This document shows positions 11,814-25,043 of a stretch of 64,000 bases of DNA, one piece after another. Made by a program: the position numbers and the translations under genes. Under the pieces are notes generated by a model. That model was given only the letters and a program-made list of their open reading frames with translations, was not told the origin of the DNA and searched no databases. The stretch comes from Anastatus disparis (Eukaryota > Arthropoda > Insecta > Hymenoptera > Eupelmidae), in assembly GCA_017163975.1 (NCBI GenBank), contig JAFFSR010000087.1:620001-684000 (forward strand). The letters are read 5' to 3'. Position 1 is the first letter of the stretch, and each line of letters opens with the position of its first letter.

Positions 11814-14802
11814 TGTAAGGGTGGTTTTTATTTGGGAAATTATAAATATATTTAATTAAATACGAAATAATAGTTGGCTTATAATTCTTAAATTCTGAGA
11901 TTTACCAGCCTACAATAATAATAATAATGGTATAACAAGGGAATCAAATACTCTACCTTTAATATTCTAACCAATTATAAGGTCACTTCAATAAATAAAT
12001 TAACAAATGTCTAATTATAGAGAGTGAAATTCATTAAATAAACTTTGAGTAATTTAATCAAAAGAATTTAGGTTAAGCCATAGACAAATTCTTTAAATAA
12101 ATCTAGGTTAAGTTAAAATAATAAGAAATTATGGAATTTACTTAAAATATACTAAATTACAGAAAAGAAAATTATTAGTTTAAACTAGTAAGCAATAATA
12201 ATAATTCGAATCTATCTGATATTATAGAAATTGAACAACGAACATAACACGTGTTCAATATATATTTTAGGTTATGTAAGGGTGGGGCTCGAACAGCAGT
12301 GCGTATCCCAGATTACGCAATTCTCCAATTGGTGGCGCTAGTGTCGAGTTTCTCCTGAGTCTTTCTCTCTCTGACCTTCAATAGGCGTTTCGTAGAAGCG
12401 AGGTTATATAATTTTTTTATAACAATTTAAAATATTTTTTTCTATATATATGTATCCAGAAACTAAATTACTGTGACTTTTGAGTTTCATAAAATTCAAA
12501 TTATTTGATTTTAATACTTTACTACCTTCGCAATTTTAAGAGAAGTACTTTTAAATCAAAGAAAAATTATCTAAGGAAAATAGTTTCCAAAGAATTTATC
12601 AAATAAACTATCTCTTACTAACTTCTTACAGGGTTAGGATTTACACCAACTAAAAGAAATTTTTAATCCCTTTAGAATTTTAACAATAGCTTAATAATAT
12701 ATTAAGAATTTATTATATTCAATAAAACACAAGAGTTAAGTAAAAGAGAACAACAAAAAAAAACTCTAGAATCAGTTACTAACTGTTATTGTAAATTATA
12801 AACAATTGCAATTTCACTTTAAGTAAAAGAACAAATAAATAGTGATAGTAAAGTCACTGGATTTATTTTTATACGACACTCGATTAGGATAGAAAAAAAA
12901 AAAATTCACTAATTAATTTTTACTATTTCACTTTAATCACCAAAAAAAAGTATTATATATTTAGCTTTACAATCTTTCACCACCACAATCTATTTGATAA
13001 ATAGAATAAATTAAAATTTTGCAAATTAAATGTCCACGTGGCTATTTTTATAGCCTGCCGTAGACTTCCGCTAAACTTATTTGCGAGAGAGAGATTATGA
13101 GTTATGTTCACTGGTTAATTTTTCACAAGTAAAAAAAAAATTTATTTAATTAGATAGTACCTTTTCCTGGGTAGACGGAGTCGTAGCCATCATCTCAATT
13201 CAATAAAGAAAGAACTCGTCAATTATCTAGGCGATGCATAATCCCAACAAAGACGCTACGTGGGTTTCAAGATGGCCAACAATCTCCCTGATACGGTATA
13301 GGTACACGCAATGGCAGTAATAAATCTCCACAAGAGAAAATAATGTCCAATAACGATAATCAATAACAACTATTTAACAATCTTCACTTTACAAAAGAAA
13401 ATTTTTAACAATTAAAGCAAGCAACTATTAACAAATTCAACAAATTTAACAATTATGAGAAAATCTAATAAGTAGCAAAAATTTAACTATGAGGTGAAGC
13501 AAAAAATGACTTAATAGCACGATGACTAAAATGACAATGAGGCACGAAGAAGAAGGAAGCGAACGCTGAGCATCAGTGGCTTCTTCTTCTCTATTGCTCT
13601 CTTTATCACTCTTGTTATTTCCTATCTACTATCTTTTTCTATTTCGCAACTCACTAATCAAGTAAAGTTCTTTTCATCACCTTATTCTGGTGTAGTTCGC
13701 TACACGCTAGTCAAATTACATGTTACTTCCTATTACTAGTGTAGTATTTTTACACTTTACCTATTACGCCATCTGCGCGCTTAATTTGATTACAGTTTGT
13801 TTTATTTTCTCTATAAATAATTAATTCTTTGTCTCATTACAATATAAAGTTTCAATTTTATCGAATAATATAAACGAGCATTAATTAGTATTCTAAACAA
13901 TAATTTCTGATTATTCGTTATTTTTAGATTCGCTTAAATCTTTATTTTGTTAATGATTTTCATTTTTAATTATTTCGTCCAATTGCCATGTCAATTTATT
14001 CATTTGTACTGTAACGCCATCTATAAAAATATGCAAAAAGATATTTACAACAAGCAAACAGGAGCTATTATTTAAATTATGTTTAAATATCGTTAGTCTT
14101 TGAGCGCCCCCTATAATATGACTCATTACAATTCCTATCAGTTAATCTTTCATCTCTTTTTATCATAATTAAGTTTTTTATACATATGTTATCTTTTTAC
14201 CATACGCGTCTATCCTTCTTTATCGACTTTAATTATTATAGCAGTCTATTTCTATCTATCTCTCTCTCTTTCTACTTTTTAATTAACTCTACGCGAGCGC
14301 CACAATAGCATGTTCGCGCGAGCACGTGTTCGTATATATTTTTGCCGTTGGCGCCACTTCGCCACCTCCTGGACGTTTGGTAGTGAGAATCGTCTACTCG
14401 AGGCTTTCGTCGTGAATCGTGAGTGACGTGAGTGCAACCATGTGTGTATGTGTGCCTTGGTTTGTGTTAGTGAGTGTCCCCACCTGGGCATAACCTCCAA
14501 AACACGGTCTCACGTGTTACTGGTTGACGGATTTTAAGCATCAGCACCGGGAACAAGAAAATCAACAACCAGGTGGATTAGTACCCTGGGTTTTGATGGC
14601 GTGTTCCTGGTGTGTATGTGTATGCAGCGTTTGAGTGTGCGGTCAGGTAATTAACATTTTCATTCTGTTAAGTTTTAAGAGGGAATAGAAAGAGAGAAAA
14701 GATGGTCTTGGAGTGAGAGAGAAGATGTCAATATAAACAACATCTTCGATCTCTCATTAAGACACAAAAAAAATTTTATTAAAAGAGAAAAGCCGCCTTA
14801 CA
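11814..14802. mobile_element. Second insertion in the left arm, TGTAAGG…CCTTACA ends
   Basis: The right arm lacks this 3-kb segment: its sequence ggtatgctttaata-ccaaaaatac joins the left arm's bases on either side. The insert begins TGTAAGGGTGGTTTT and ends AAAAGCCGCCTTACA, a short imperfect TIR. A further TGTAAGGGTGG at about 12276 suggests nesting or a duplicated end. The interior is AT-rich with one GC-richer part at 14.28-14.66 kb. A minus-strand open stretch there (73 codons) shows no recognisable domain. No transposase is seen. Flanks 'atca' and 'acca' may be a diverged 4-bp duplication. Confidence 0.65.
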
Positions 14803-14969
14803 ACCAAAAATACTTCTTTTAACCAATCACAGACATTGTTGATATCTAATTGATCAACGAAGTTAAATATGCAAAAAATGGGTACTTACTCAAATGATAA
14901 CATCGCCCAGTCTTGTTTAACTTCATTGATCAACTCGGGTACAGTTCAATAACCCAAACAATTTGGCAA

Positions 14970-16205
14970 TGATATGATATTCATACTATATTAATACTGT
15001 ATCAATACTATATTAATACAATTTTAATACTATATTAATAAAATATTGATACTATATCTATATATTATATCGATACTATATCGATACTATATCTGTATTA
15101 TATCTATACTACACTGATACTATATTAATACTGTATTAATACTATATTGATACCATTTTAATACTATTTTAATACTCTATTAATACTATATCAATACTGT
15201 ATCGATATTATATTGATATTATATCGATACGATATCAATACTATCTTAATACTATTTAATACTATATAGATATTATTTTGATACCATATAAATACTATGT
15301 TAATACTATATAATACTATATCGATACTATATCGATACTATATCAATACTATCTTAATACTATTTAATACTATATCGATATTACTTTGATACTATATCAA
15401 TACTATGTTAATACTATTTAATACTATATCGATACTATATTGATACTATTTTTAATACTATATCAATACTATTTAATACTGCATTAATACAGTATTAATA
15501 TCGTATCAATATGATATTTAGACTGTATAGATATATTGATAGTATTTGTATTAATCAATAATATATTGTTATTGTATTGATACTATCCCAATCACATATT
15601 TAAACGCTATTATTACAGTGCACGAAAACTATTAACAATACATTGAAACATTATTAACGAAACATTATAAACACTATTAATATTGTCCTGAAGTACTATT
15701 AATAATTCAGTAATAAATATATTGATTCAAACTTTGATTTGTACACCTATACAATAAGTCTGGAGGCTCAGGTCTAACCCACCCTTGCATTGCCCTATCA
15801 CAAGTCCTGTAGTTCAATATGTAGTTCAAGTACTATATTAATACAGTATTAAATAGTATTGATATAATATCAAAAATATTATCAATATAGTATCGATATA
15901 GTATTAAATAGTATTAACATAGTATTGATATAGTATCAAAATAATATCGATACAGTATTAAATAGTATTAAGATAGTATTGATATATTATCGATATAATA
16001 TCAATATAGTATCAATACAGTATCGATACCGTTTTAATATAGTATGAATATAGTATCAATACAGCTCAACATAGTATTAATAAAGTATTAAAATAGTATC
16101 AATACAGTATTCATATAGTATCAATATAGTAACGATACAGTATTGATATAATATTAATAGAGTATTAAAATAGTATCAATATAGTATCAATACAGTATTG
16201 ATATA
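14970..16205. repeat. Degenerate 11-bp tandem repeats at the palindrome core
   Basis: Left of the apex the sequence is built from units like ATACTATATTA, ATACTGTATCA and ATACTATATCG, repeating every 10-11 bp. Right of the apex it is the reverse complement (AGTATCAATAT, AGTATTGATAT). The same unit type recurs further out in the arms at about 11395-11555 and 16635-16865. The central base pair of the unit varies among TTAA, TCAA and TCGA while the TACTAT core is kept. The array is non-coding and I do not recognise a named family. Confidence 0.85.
15595..15839. other. Apex (spacer) of the giant palindrome
   Basis: About 245 bp lie between the last recognisable 'atact' units of the left half and the first 'agtat' units of the right half. 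The spacer is AT-rich with a few mixed words, for example 'ggaggctcaggtctaaccc' near 15765. I see no ORF or gene here. It would be the loop if the arms paired. Confidence 0.6.
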
Positions 16206-18735
16206 GTATAAATATCACATCATTGCCAAATTGTTTGGGTTCTTGAACTGTACCCGAGTTGATCAATGAAGTTAAACAAGACTGGGCGCTGTTATCATTT
16301 GAGTATGTACCCATTTTTTGCATATTTAACTTTGTTGATAAATTAGATATCAACAATGTCTGTGATTGGTTAAAAAAAGTATTTTTGGTATTAAAGCATA
16401 CCTAACGTCATGTAAATACTTATCATTTTTGTGATTCTTGAGTAATGCTAGATTCCAACGTATCAACCTTTAGATTCTTGGCCTTAGATAGAAATTTAAT
16501 TAAAAAGAATGTTCTTTGGGGGGTGAAGATCCCGATCACTACCAAGAGGTTTGAAAAGAGAGATATGAATATAGTTTAGAGTATGAAAATACCTAGGCCA
16601 AGAGGCAAATGGTGAGTAAACTTAGGTAAATACATTGCTACAGCATCAGTATAGTATTAATAGAATATTAGTATAGTATAAATATAGTATCAATAAAGTA
16701 TTCATATGGTATTAATATAGTATTAATACAGTATCAATACAGTATCAATACGGTATCAATAAAGTTTCAATATAGTATCAATATAGTATTAATATGTTAA
16801 AATAGTATCAGAACTCTACTAATACATTATTAATAGAGTACCAAATAAAGTATTGAGAGTGCTTAAATAAAATATTTTACTAGGCTTAGCGAATATTCTA
16901 TTAATTTAATAAGATAGTTTAACTCCTAACATTACATTACTAATATTGGAGTATTAATAGATCTTAATATAAAAAATATCCTTTAGCTCATAATTAATGT
17001 ATATACATGAAATTTTATTTATTAAATCTATTGATTTCATAGTTCAAGTTAACAACTCTATCGACTTTTATTGTTTTGCATTCATGAACTTTCATCGACC
17101 TTATTGGCAGGCATTAATATCAATGAAGTAAATTACATCTTTACCCTAGAACTCCCAGATAAGTATTCTTCCTTATCTCGACTTATGATGTCACTTGACA
17201 GAATACTTTGTAAGGAAGTATGAAAAGCTCCATCCACACTCCTATCTGTGGGGGTTCGATTATATAATTACCCCTCCGTTGACCTCCAGACTTCAACTAA
17301 AGGGAACTGCTTAGTGCGATTAACATTCAAGCAGTTAACAAATAATTTTAAGTTTTTTATAGTTTTTACTATTTAAAAAAATACATTTATATAATTTTCC
17401 ACCAATATATAAGGGTAATTTGGCAAAAAAAAAATCCGATTCGCTAATTAACTTGGTGATAATCTCAGTCTCTATTTCAATCTAAATGAGTATCAATTGA
17501 TTTGCATTGAGCTCATGATGCTCCTTTGATTCTTTTATTTTTTTTGTATACAAAAATGTATCATACGTGTTAATCTTTGCAAGATACATCTTTTCATAGC
17601 TTGATAAATGACTTGTTCACGTATCACTATTTCTATTTCTACCTATCTGTCTATTGCGCCCTCTGTTATAGAAACCTGTTTTAACAAACATATTATAATT
17701 GCACTACATCAATATATACACTATCACTGTGTGCATTAGCGATATAACTTATAAGATGTAAATATATTCCATATACGATTCTGTTTTATATAATAGTTTC
17801 ATATATTGAATGATATGGTTAGCCTTTATCATATCATTTCTATGTAAACAGTATCTTTTTAATGAAAACATTATATTTTAGAGTTTACCATAAAATCTAT
17901 TACTTTGATATGTAACTTAAAAGTTTTAAAGAAAGTTTTATTAATATTTAAGCATCTAATCAACGCTTAATATCATTAATATTTATTTAATGTAAAATTA
18001 ATAGTTTCAATTATGTATATGTTCAAGTTTAAATTTAAACCTTTATATTAAGTTATCATTTTGTACATTAATATTTATATTGAATTTATTTTTGTTATGT
18101 GATTTACTCTTAATCCTTGAACATCTATTTATGATCCATTTTTCTCATCAACATTCAATTTCGGTGAGAACTATAATTTGTGAGACATATAAGTGAAAAA
18201 CGCTATGTTTTTAATAACTAGTCTTTCGAGGCGCTACCGCACCGTTTGATTCTAACAGTGATAGGTACATATATTTTATGACTAGAATTAAATATGAGAA
18301 CATTTTAACACAAAATAACGATATAATGATAATATAATGAGAGAATATTTAAATTGCAAAATGTTAAGAATGTAAATATTTAATGATTATTCTTATTATT
18401 TTCAAATTTTATATTTAGTATTAGTGACTTTTTCTTCTTTTTTTCTTTCAAGAATACCAAGAAGGATAAAGTCAAAGATGACTGCTTTATTTTTTTTTAA
18501 TTTCTTATACTATATCATCTATTATAGTTAAAAAGATAATCAATACTTAAAGTATAATTTTAACTACTTTGTACTTAATATTGAATTTATAACATAAATA
18601 CAAATATTTTTGTAATCATCAAAAGAAAAAACAATTAATTTTGGGACTGCTTTTCCTATGATTCATCAACTAATACTGAGTTATTTGTAAAATTTTAGAG
18701 CTTTAACTCTTTTACTTTAACAGAACTAAGATAGT

Positions 18736-18772
18736 CACAGTCAATAGAACTAACACAGTTCTATTGACTGTG
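18736..18772. other. Perfect hairpin private to the right arm
   Basis: CACAGTCAATAGAACT and its exact reverse complement flank a 5-base loop. The left-arm counterpart near 7690-7715 has the segment only once. This is the signature of a local template switch in one arm. Confidence 0.8.
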
Positions 18773-19899
18773 AGCGATAAGTGTATAATTTCTATAATTC
18801 ATATTTTTCGGACCAATATGATTTTGATTGCTTTGATATATTTTTTAACATAATATATACTTTAATCTTATGACATTAAATTTTTTATGTCCAAACATAC
18901 AGTAAACAAATTTAAGTAGTCCGATGAATTCAAATATCAGAAAATTATCTCTTACGAAAGCTAAATTTATCTCTCCACGTAATTTAATCTAATATAAGCA
19001 ACTCAATAAAGGTGAGACTTAATAGAGATAATACATATATTTATTAACTAATATCAAGTTACTTATGAAATTTCAAGACTCTATCTTTTTTCTTATTTTA
19101 AGATGACTAAGTTATCAGTAAATGAAACTGTCAACGATAAGTGTATGATTTCTATAATTCATATTTTTAGACCAAAAGTCATGATTGCTTTAAACCTATC
19201 TTATAAAATATTTTTTACGTTATAGAAATTCAATATTTATTCGATTTAAAAATGTTTGAGTATGAATTTCTATATGTTACATTTAACTAACTCATTTAAT
19301 TATAAATTTTTTAATGAAATTTAAGAATTAACTATTATTTATAATTTTAGGGCTCTGAATCTTTTAGATCTAGAGATATGAGCTATGACTGACAAAAAGT
19401 GACTACGTAGAATTCACAGAATATTATATATCAAAATTTTTAGTAACTTTTAATGCTTTAAATCATTCTTATAAAGTTTTTATACACTGTTAAGGTTGAA
19501 TATAAAAATTAAATGTATTTTAAAATGTTTGAGTATAAAATTTTAAAATTGTATTCAATAAATTCTCTTCAGCTATACTTTTTTTAGTCCGATTCCCAAT
19601 TTTATTAGCTGCTATCTAAGAGTATTTTTTCTGAATCTACAAATTGAAATGAAACTAGTAGTTACAATTTTAAAGCTACAAGTCCTTTACTACAAGAGAT
19701 ATTTAGGAGAAGTAAACTCATGAATATGAACCCTCAAAAGAACTATTTGTGCTATGTTTAAGGTATTTACCTCTGTCATGTGAATGAACAGGCCAAACTA
19801 ATGTTTACGCTTGATCTAACTAGTTTTATAATTCCAATTTTAATAAGTGTCGCATGTTGTTGCTGCTGTTACCACTGTTTAAGAGATAGATAGACAGAT

Positions 19900-19933
<34 letters not shown>

Positions 19934-19965
19934 AGAAGAAGAAGAAGAGAGAGGAAAGAAAAAAA
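19900..19965. repeat. (GA)n/(GAA)n microsatellite, empty site of the CR1-like insertion
   Basis: A run of GA then GAA units in the right arm. It is the uninterrupted counterpart of the (CT)n tracts at about 705-750 and 6552-6570 that flank the CR1-like LINE in the left arm. Confidence 0.85.
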
Positions 19966-20213
19966 AGGCAAAAAATTTTAGGTTAGTGGTCGGATCTTTT
20001 TAAGAGCAATGTAGATTCACAAAGATAGAAAAAATAGAGTCTTTTAATAACTTTTATCTACTAAGTCTATTACTTTATCGACCATCATCGACTTATTATT
20101 ATTAAGGATATCGGGTAGGCAGTTCTATGGGAATAGAACCACCAATGCTGCCTAGGCCAAATGCCCTTTGCAGCCCCATAGTTTAGTCCCACCAGCAACC
20201 CTTCACCACAACC

Positions 20214-23200
20214 TTATGGATGGGTTTCGGGCATGTGCGGTTGGACATAGTTAGATACGCAATGTATCGTGATCTCTTTATATAGGGAAATCACATTATT
20301 TAGAGGAAGTGTCCTGATTTTGTTAATGTCAGGGCACTCCATTCCTATGTGTTTCATTCTAGTTGTCGCTAGTTCCTCACACTCACAGAGGATGTGCTGA
20401 ACCGTCTCCAAGGCGGCCCCGCACCATCTGCATGCAGGAGAAGCAGCTACTTTCATATTGTACATGTGGTAATTTAATTTACCATGCCCTGTCGCTATTT
20501 GTGTGACTATGTTTATATCTTCTCTGCTTAGGTTCAGACCCCGTGCCAGCCACGCATGATCAGGGTCATGCGTGGCTGCAACCAGCAGAGCTTTAGCTTG
20601 CTTGCAACCTGGTGTATCCCTCCAGGTTGTTCTATGTTGTGTCTCTCGCCATTGACACATTTTTTCTTTAATTTGGCTCATCTGAATTCCCAAAGCAGGC
20701 TCAGGGCCAATTAGTGGTGTTTTTGCAGACAATTTTGCTAGGTCGTCTGCTACCCTGTTGCCTTTGATTTCCACGTGACTGGGAACCCAGTAAAGTTTGA
20801 GTTTCCTGCATCTTTCTCCTAAAGTATTTAGTGAGTTGATGCATTCCTCCACTAGACTAGACTTAGTTTTGTAGCTTTTTAAGGCCATGAGTGCCCCTTT
20901 GCTATCCGAACAGATGTTCACTATGTCTTGGTTGTTCGCATCTAGTGCCATCTGAGCAGAAATCAGTATAGCCACCAGTTCTGCCTGGAAAATTGAAGCC
21001 TGCTTGCCTAGCGGGACCATAGTCCCCTTCCCAAGCCTCCTTCGATAGATGCCTGCTCCAGTACCCGTTGCGGATTTTGATCCATCCGTGTACCAGATGT
21101 CGCCTGAGTTCGGTATTCTATCATTACCTTTCCTGACAGCCAGTCTTCTTTGGTTGGGAAAATCACCTCGAATTTATTGTCGAAGTGATATTTCGTCACC
21201 ATCAGATCTGACCTCATCTTTAATAGTACATCTTGTTTAAGGCAAGGCGGGTTAGTGTGTTCACCTCTCCCTGTCCACATGTTGAGAGCAATCAGTCTGC
21301 ATGCAGACCTTGTAGCAGCCTCTTGTACATACAGTTGTAAGGGTGCCACTCCCATCAAGAATCCCAGGGCTTCTATGGGAGTAGTCCTCATTGCCCCTGT
21401 CATGGCTCTCAGGACAAGTCCCCTTAGCCTATCAAGGAGCTTCGCAGTTGTTGTTTGGCTGGTGCGTTTCCACCATACCACTGCTGCGTAAGTTAGTCTA
21501 GGAATGAGAATTGTCCTAAACATCCACAGGATGGTTGAGGGTTTAAGTCCCCAATTCCTTCCAATAGTTCTTCTGCTAAGCCAAAACATATTGGTGAGCT
21601 TCCTGCAGCACTCTTCTACCTGGGGTTTCCAGTGCAGCTTGCTGTCCAGTATCACCCCCAAGTATTTGGCCTCGAATTTCGGTGTTAATACTTGGCCTCC
21701 TAGCTTTAAGGTTTTATGCAGTTTCCACTTATACCTCCTCGTGAAGACCACCACCTCTGTTTTGCTAGGGTTGATAGACAGTTTGTTGGTTTTGCACCAG
21801 TTCCAAAGTCTGTCCAGTGCTGCCTGTAATACATCTGCTAGCGGTTCAAGGAAACGCCCCCTCACCACTATCATTATATCGTCGGCATATCCAATGACAT
21901 GGCATCCGGTTTCTTTAACACAGGTTAAGGCACCTTCTGCCCCATTCTAACGGGGAGATCACACCACCCTGAGGACAGCCATTTGCGACTGTACCCCTAA
22001 CCGTGGTGTCACCCCTGGTTACTTCCAATAATCGGTGACTCAGCATGTCACGGATCCAGTTCGTGATCATGTCCGGCACTCCTTTATTCTTGGCTGCTTT
22101 GCAAATAGCCTCTGTTGGGGTATTGTTGAAAGCCCCCTCTACATCCAGGAGGGCTCCTATGGCGAATCCTCCTGTTTCTATTTCTTCCTCGATTAATGAC
22201 ACTGCTTTGTGCAGTGCTGTTTCGGTAGATTTGCCTTCTGTGTAGGCGTGTTGTTCTGGTGATAGCGGATTCTGTGTGAGAACCGTCTCCTTGATGTATC
22301 TGTCGATGAGCCTCTCTATCGACTTAAGCAAAAAGGACATCAGACAAATAGGTCTGAAGTCCTTTGCCGTGGAGTAGCTGCTTCTTCCTGGTTTAGGAAT
22401 GAAAACTACTCTTGAATTCCTCCAGTTTTCGGGTGTATAGCCCAGCAACAAACAGGCTCTCGCCAGTCTCACGAAAGGGCCGAGGATAACCTCCGTGCCC
22501 TGCTGAAGCAGGACCGGGTACACCCCGTCCACCCCGGGAGACTTAAACGGCCCAAAGGAGAACCAGGACCACCTGACACGGTCTGGGGAGACAATCCCGG
22601 CTGCAAGCTTCACCCTAGCTGACTTGTCAGCGGGTCCACCGCAACCAGGACCCCAATTCACCCGTGAAGGGTTATCAGGTTGATCACTCTCCCCACCCTC
22701 CAAGTTAATAAAACCCGGAAAGTGCGTCCTCATCAGGCAGCCCAAGGTCTCCCTGTCCGTCACTGAGTAACCACCCTCTGGAAGTCTAATGGCACCCAAC
22801 CATGCCTCCGGATTCCGTGCAAACAGTTTGTCAAGTCGGGATGCCTCCGGACCTTGTTCCACTTCCGAACAGAACTTCCTCCATCCTTCCGTGTGGGCCC
22901 TTCTGACCTCCCTTCTGTATTCTTTCTGTTTGTCTCTCCACTTCTGCCAAGGTAACTCCTCTTTGGATTTCTTGGCCTTTTTGAACAATCTTTTGACTGT
23001 CTCCTTAAGAGTTTCCAGTTTGTGATTCCACCATGGAGACTCATATTCTGTCCTCGCTTTCTTGAGAGGACAGCTCTTAGAGAATGCCGAGATGATAGAC
23101 TGTTGGAGCATTTTCGCCGCCCCTTCTATCTCTTCCCTGTTCCCAATATTTTTAGGGAATTCTCTCATTGCTAGTGAGAGTTCCTTTTTGTATGTACCCC

Positions 23201-23918
23201 AGTCCGTATTCCTTGGGTTCCTAATCCATTTGACCTCCTGAAACAGAAAACAAATATTAAACGTGATCTGTGCATGATCAGAGAGCGTCGGTTCTTCCGA
23301 CACTCTCCAATCCCGCACAGCATGAATAAAGTTTTGTGAACACAGTGTTAGGTCGATCACCTCTCTTCTCTTTATATTAAAGAAGGTAGGTTCCAACCCC
23401 CTATTAAGAATATCTAGTTCAGTGGTGGCTAAGTACTCGAGTAGGGCCGATCCTCTAGCATTCGTGTCCGTGCTGCCCCACACCGTATAATGCGCATTGG
23501 CATCACATCCCAAAACCAAAGGGAGACCCCTCTCGCCACAATAGTCCACCAACTTAATTACCTCTTTTGTAGGAATCTCTTCCTCATAGGGGAGATAGAC
23601 TGAAGCTAGTACTACCTCCTTTGAAACACCTCTTATGGAGAGTTTTACCTTAGTAGCCACTACATCTCGAGTAATGACTGCCATAAGTGGCGTGTTTTCT
23701 AGATCTTTGATCCAGATACACGCTCTGGGTTTGACTGCTGTTGGATCTTTGACAATTTTGCCACCTCTTCCAAGTCCTTTAATAGAGCCTTTGACGGTCC
23801 ATGGTTCTTGTATCAATGATACATATGTGTGCGCCGCAGACTGACTCCTCGCAAGAAGAGCTGAGGAGTCTTTACTGTGGTGCAAGTTAATCTGAGTAAT
23901 TTTAAGGATCCCCTCCAT
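20214..23918 (-). pseudogene. LINE ORF2: endonuclease, reverse transcriptase, RNase H; two frameshifts
   Basis: Starts at an ATG (23918). The endonuclease shows QINLHHS, IQEPW, GCDANAHYTVWG, RREVIDLTL and LSDHAQI. The RT shows FKSPGVDGVYP, VFIPKPGR, AYTEGKSTETALHK, LLDVEGAFNN and CPQGGVISPL. A small deletion then shifts the frame at about 21930, removing the segment before the catalytic YADD (about 21890). The second RT frame runs to about 21115, where another frameshift leads into RNase H (YTDGSKS, AELVAI, CSDSKGAL, RVADDLAK; all four acidic residues visible). The C-terminus has CRWCGAALETVQHILCEC, a CCHC-like knuckle. The frame ends at TAA, 20214. Without the two shifts the catalytic set would be complete. 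Confidence 0.9.
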
Positions 23919-23930
23919 TTGGAAGTTCCC

Positions 23931-25043
23931 CTATTGATTACTTGATGCTTCCACGGTCTTGACAGAGTATCTAACTTCAACTCTGCCCATACCGTAGTAA
24001 GCCTTGTTGTCTAATGAACTTAGACTTTTGATGGACGATTCGGGAATGCCGACAATAAGCATCATTCCCTCCTCGTCTGACTTACCTTCTGACTGCTCCT
24101 TTGACCCTTGGTCCGGTTGCGTCTTTAGCTGGTCCTTTGGTTCTGCTGGACCCTGTTGTTGCTGCAGTTTGCTTGGCTTCCGGGTTTCTGAGACCGCGTA
24201 CAGCCTCCAGCCATCCACCTTGAGTGACGGATTGAGCCTCCCCAGCCTCTTCAGCGCCACTCCCGCTTCCACCTTTGTAGGTAGAAGGATCGTGGCTCTA
24301 ATCAGACGCTGGAGGAGCTCAATCTTCCCTACTCTGAGGATGGGAGCACCTGGCGGACTCTTCTCACCCATCTGCCGCACAAACCACTCCCTACTGAATC
24401 GGTCCGCTGGCACGACGACCATTGCACCGTTCTTTACCATAGAGTCTTCGAACCTTGGCAGTTCTCCGTCCTCTATTTGGTCGACGCGCTCCTCAATCTC
24501 CTTACGAAGATTGATCAGATCACTTGATGAGAAGCATTCATCTGGATACTCCACCGGAACCACCACTACCGTGAGTGGGTTAGTTCTTTGTGCGATTGAC
24601 AGGGAGCCTTCTCCCGGTCCGAAGTTGTTTCTTTTAGGGGGTCTTTGCCCCTCCGGTGGAGTATCGCTTGATGTTTTGGGTCTCTTGACTCCTTTGGTAT
24701 GAGAGGGGGTCAAGGGCAAAGAGGAGGAGGGCGTGCCTTCTTGACGTTTTTTCTTCCTCCTCTGCTTGTTCCCCATTCTCTTTGTTTTATTGACAGTTCC
24801 CCTCTCCAGGTTCACCGACATAGTTCCGGTTCCTCTTTCCAGGTTCACCGGCGTAGTTCCAGTTCCCCCTTCTAGGTTCACCGGCGTGTTATGGGTTCCC
24901 CCTTCCAGGTTCACCGACGTATTAGCAGGCACTGGTTGTGCTTCTGTTTGGGTCACCAGCTCTTGTGGAGCGGTTCTCCTTCCTTCCACACTACCAGGTT
25001 GCGTAAGGTTATTATTTTTCTGAACATTCATTTTGAGTCCCAC
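23931..25043 (-). CDS. LINE ORF1 protein with VNLE[GR]GT tandem repeats
   Basis: An intact 370-residue ORF1 starting at an ATG. Residues about 40-90 hold four tandem copies of a 12-13-residue unit with core VNLEGGT or VNLERGT. A strongly basic patch (KQRRKKKRQ) follows, then a Pro/Ser-rich linker. The C-terminal half has a globular block (LTVVVVPVEYPDECF, GAMVVVPADRFSREWF) resembling the domain found in many insect LINE ORF1 proteins (DUF4780-like, from memory). Expected role: binding element RNA. No CCHC knuckles are visible here. It ends 12 bp before the ORF2 start. Confidence 0.8.
   Translation of the reverse strand: MGLKMNVQKNNNLTQPGSVEGRRTAPQELVTQTEAQPVPANTSVNLEGGTHNTPVNLEGGTGTTPVNLERGTGTMSVNLERGTVNKTKRMGNKQRRKKKRQEGTPSSSLPLTPSHTKGVKRPKTSSDTPPEGQRPPKRNNFGPGEGSLSIAQRTNPLTVVVVPVEYPDECFSSSDLINLRKEIEERVDQIEDGELPRFEDSMVKNGAMVVVPADRFSREWFVRQMGEKSPPGAPILRVGKIELLQRLIRATILLPTKVEAGVALKRLGRLNPSLKVDGWRLYAVSETRKPSKLQQQQGPAEPKDQLKTQPDQGSKEQSEGKSDEEGMMLIVGIPESSIKSLSSLDNKAYYGMGRVEVRYSVKTVEASSNQ

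Larger units (their letters stand above)
1..15594. repeat. Left arm of a giant inverted repeat
   Basis: The sequence from base 1 is the reverse complement of the sequence ending near 26156. Pairing can be followed by eye through 1-700 with 19930-20100 and 25610-26156, 6560-9070 with 17400-19900, 10771-11813 with 16395-17400, and 14803-14970 with 16205-16385. Near 10.91-11.09 kb only about three bases in 180 differ from the other arm. The arm itself is AT-rich and has no credible ORF outside its insertions. It carries a CR1-like LINE and two TIR elements that the right arm lacks. A short unit containing 'agtcgatgatagtcgataaa' is duplicated at about 530-595. The palindrome may continue left of the window. 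Confidence 0.93.

Noticed and set aside
14279..14500. 73-residue minus-strand frame in a GC-richer patch
   Set aside because: No domain. Sits inside a TIR element with no other coding signs.
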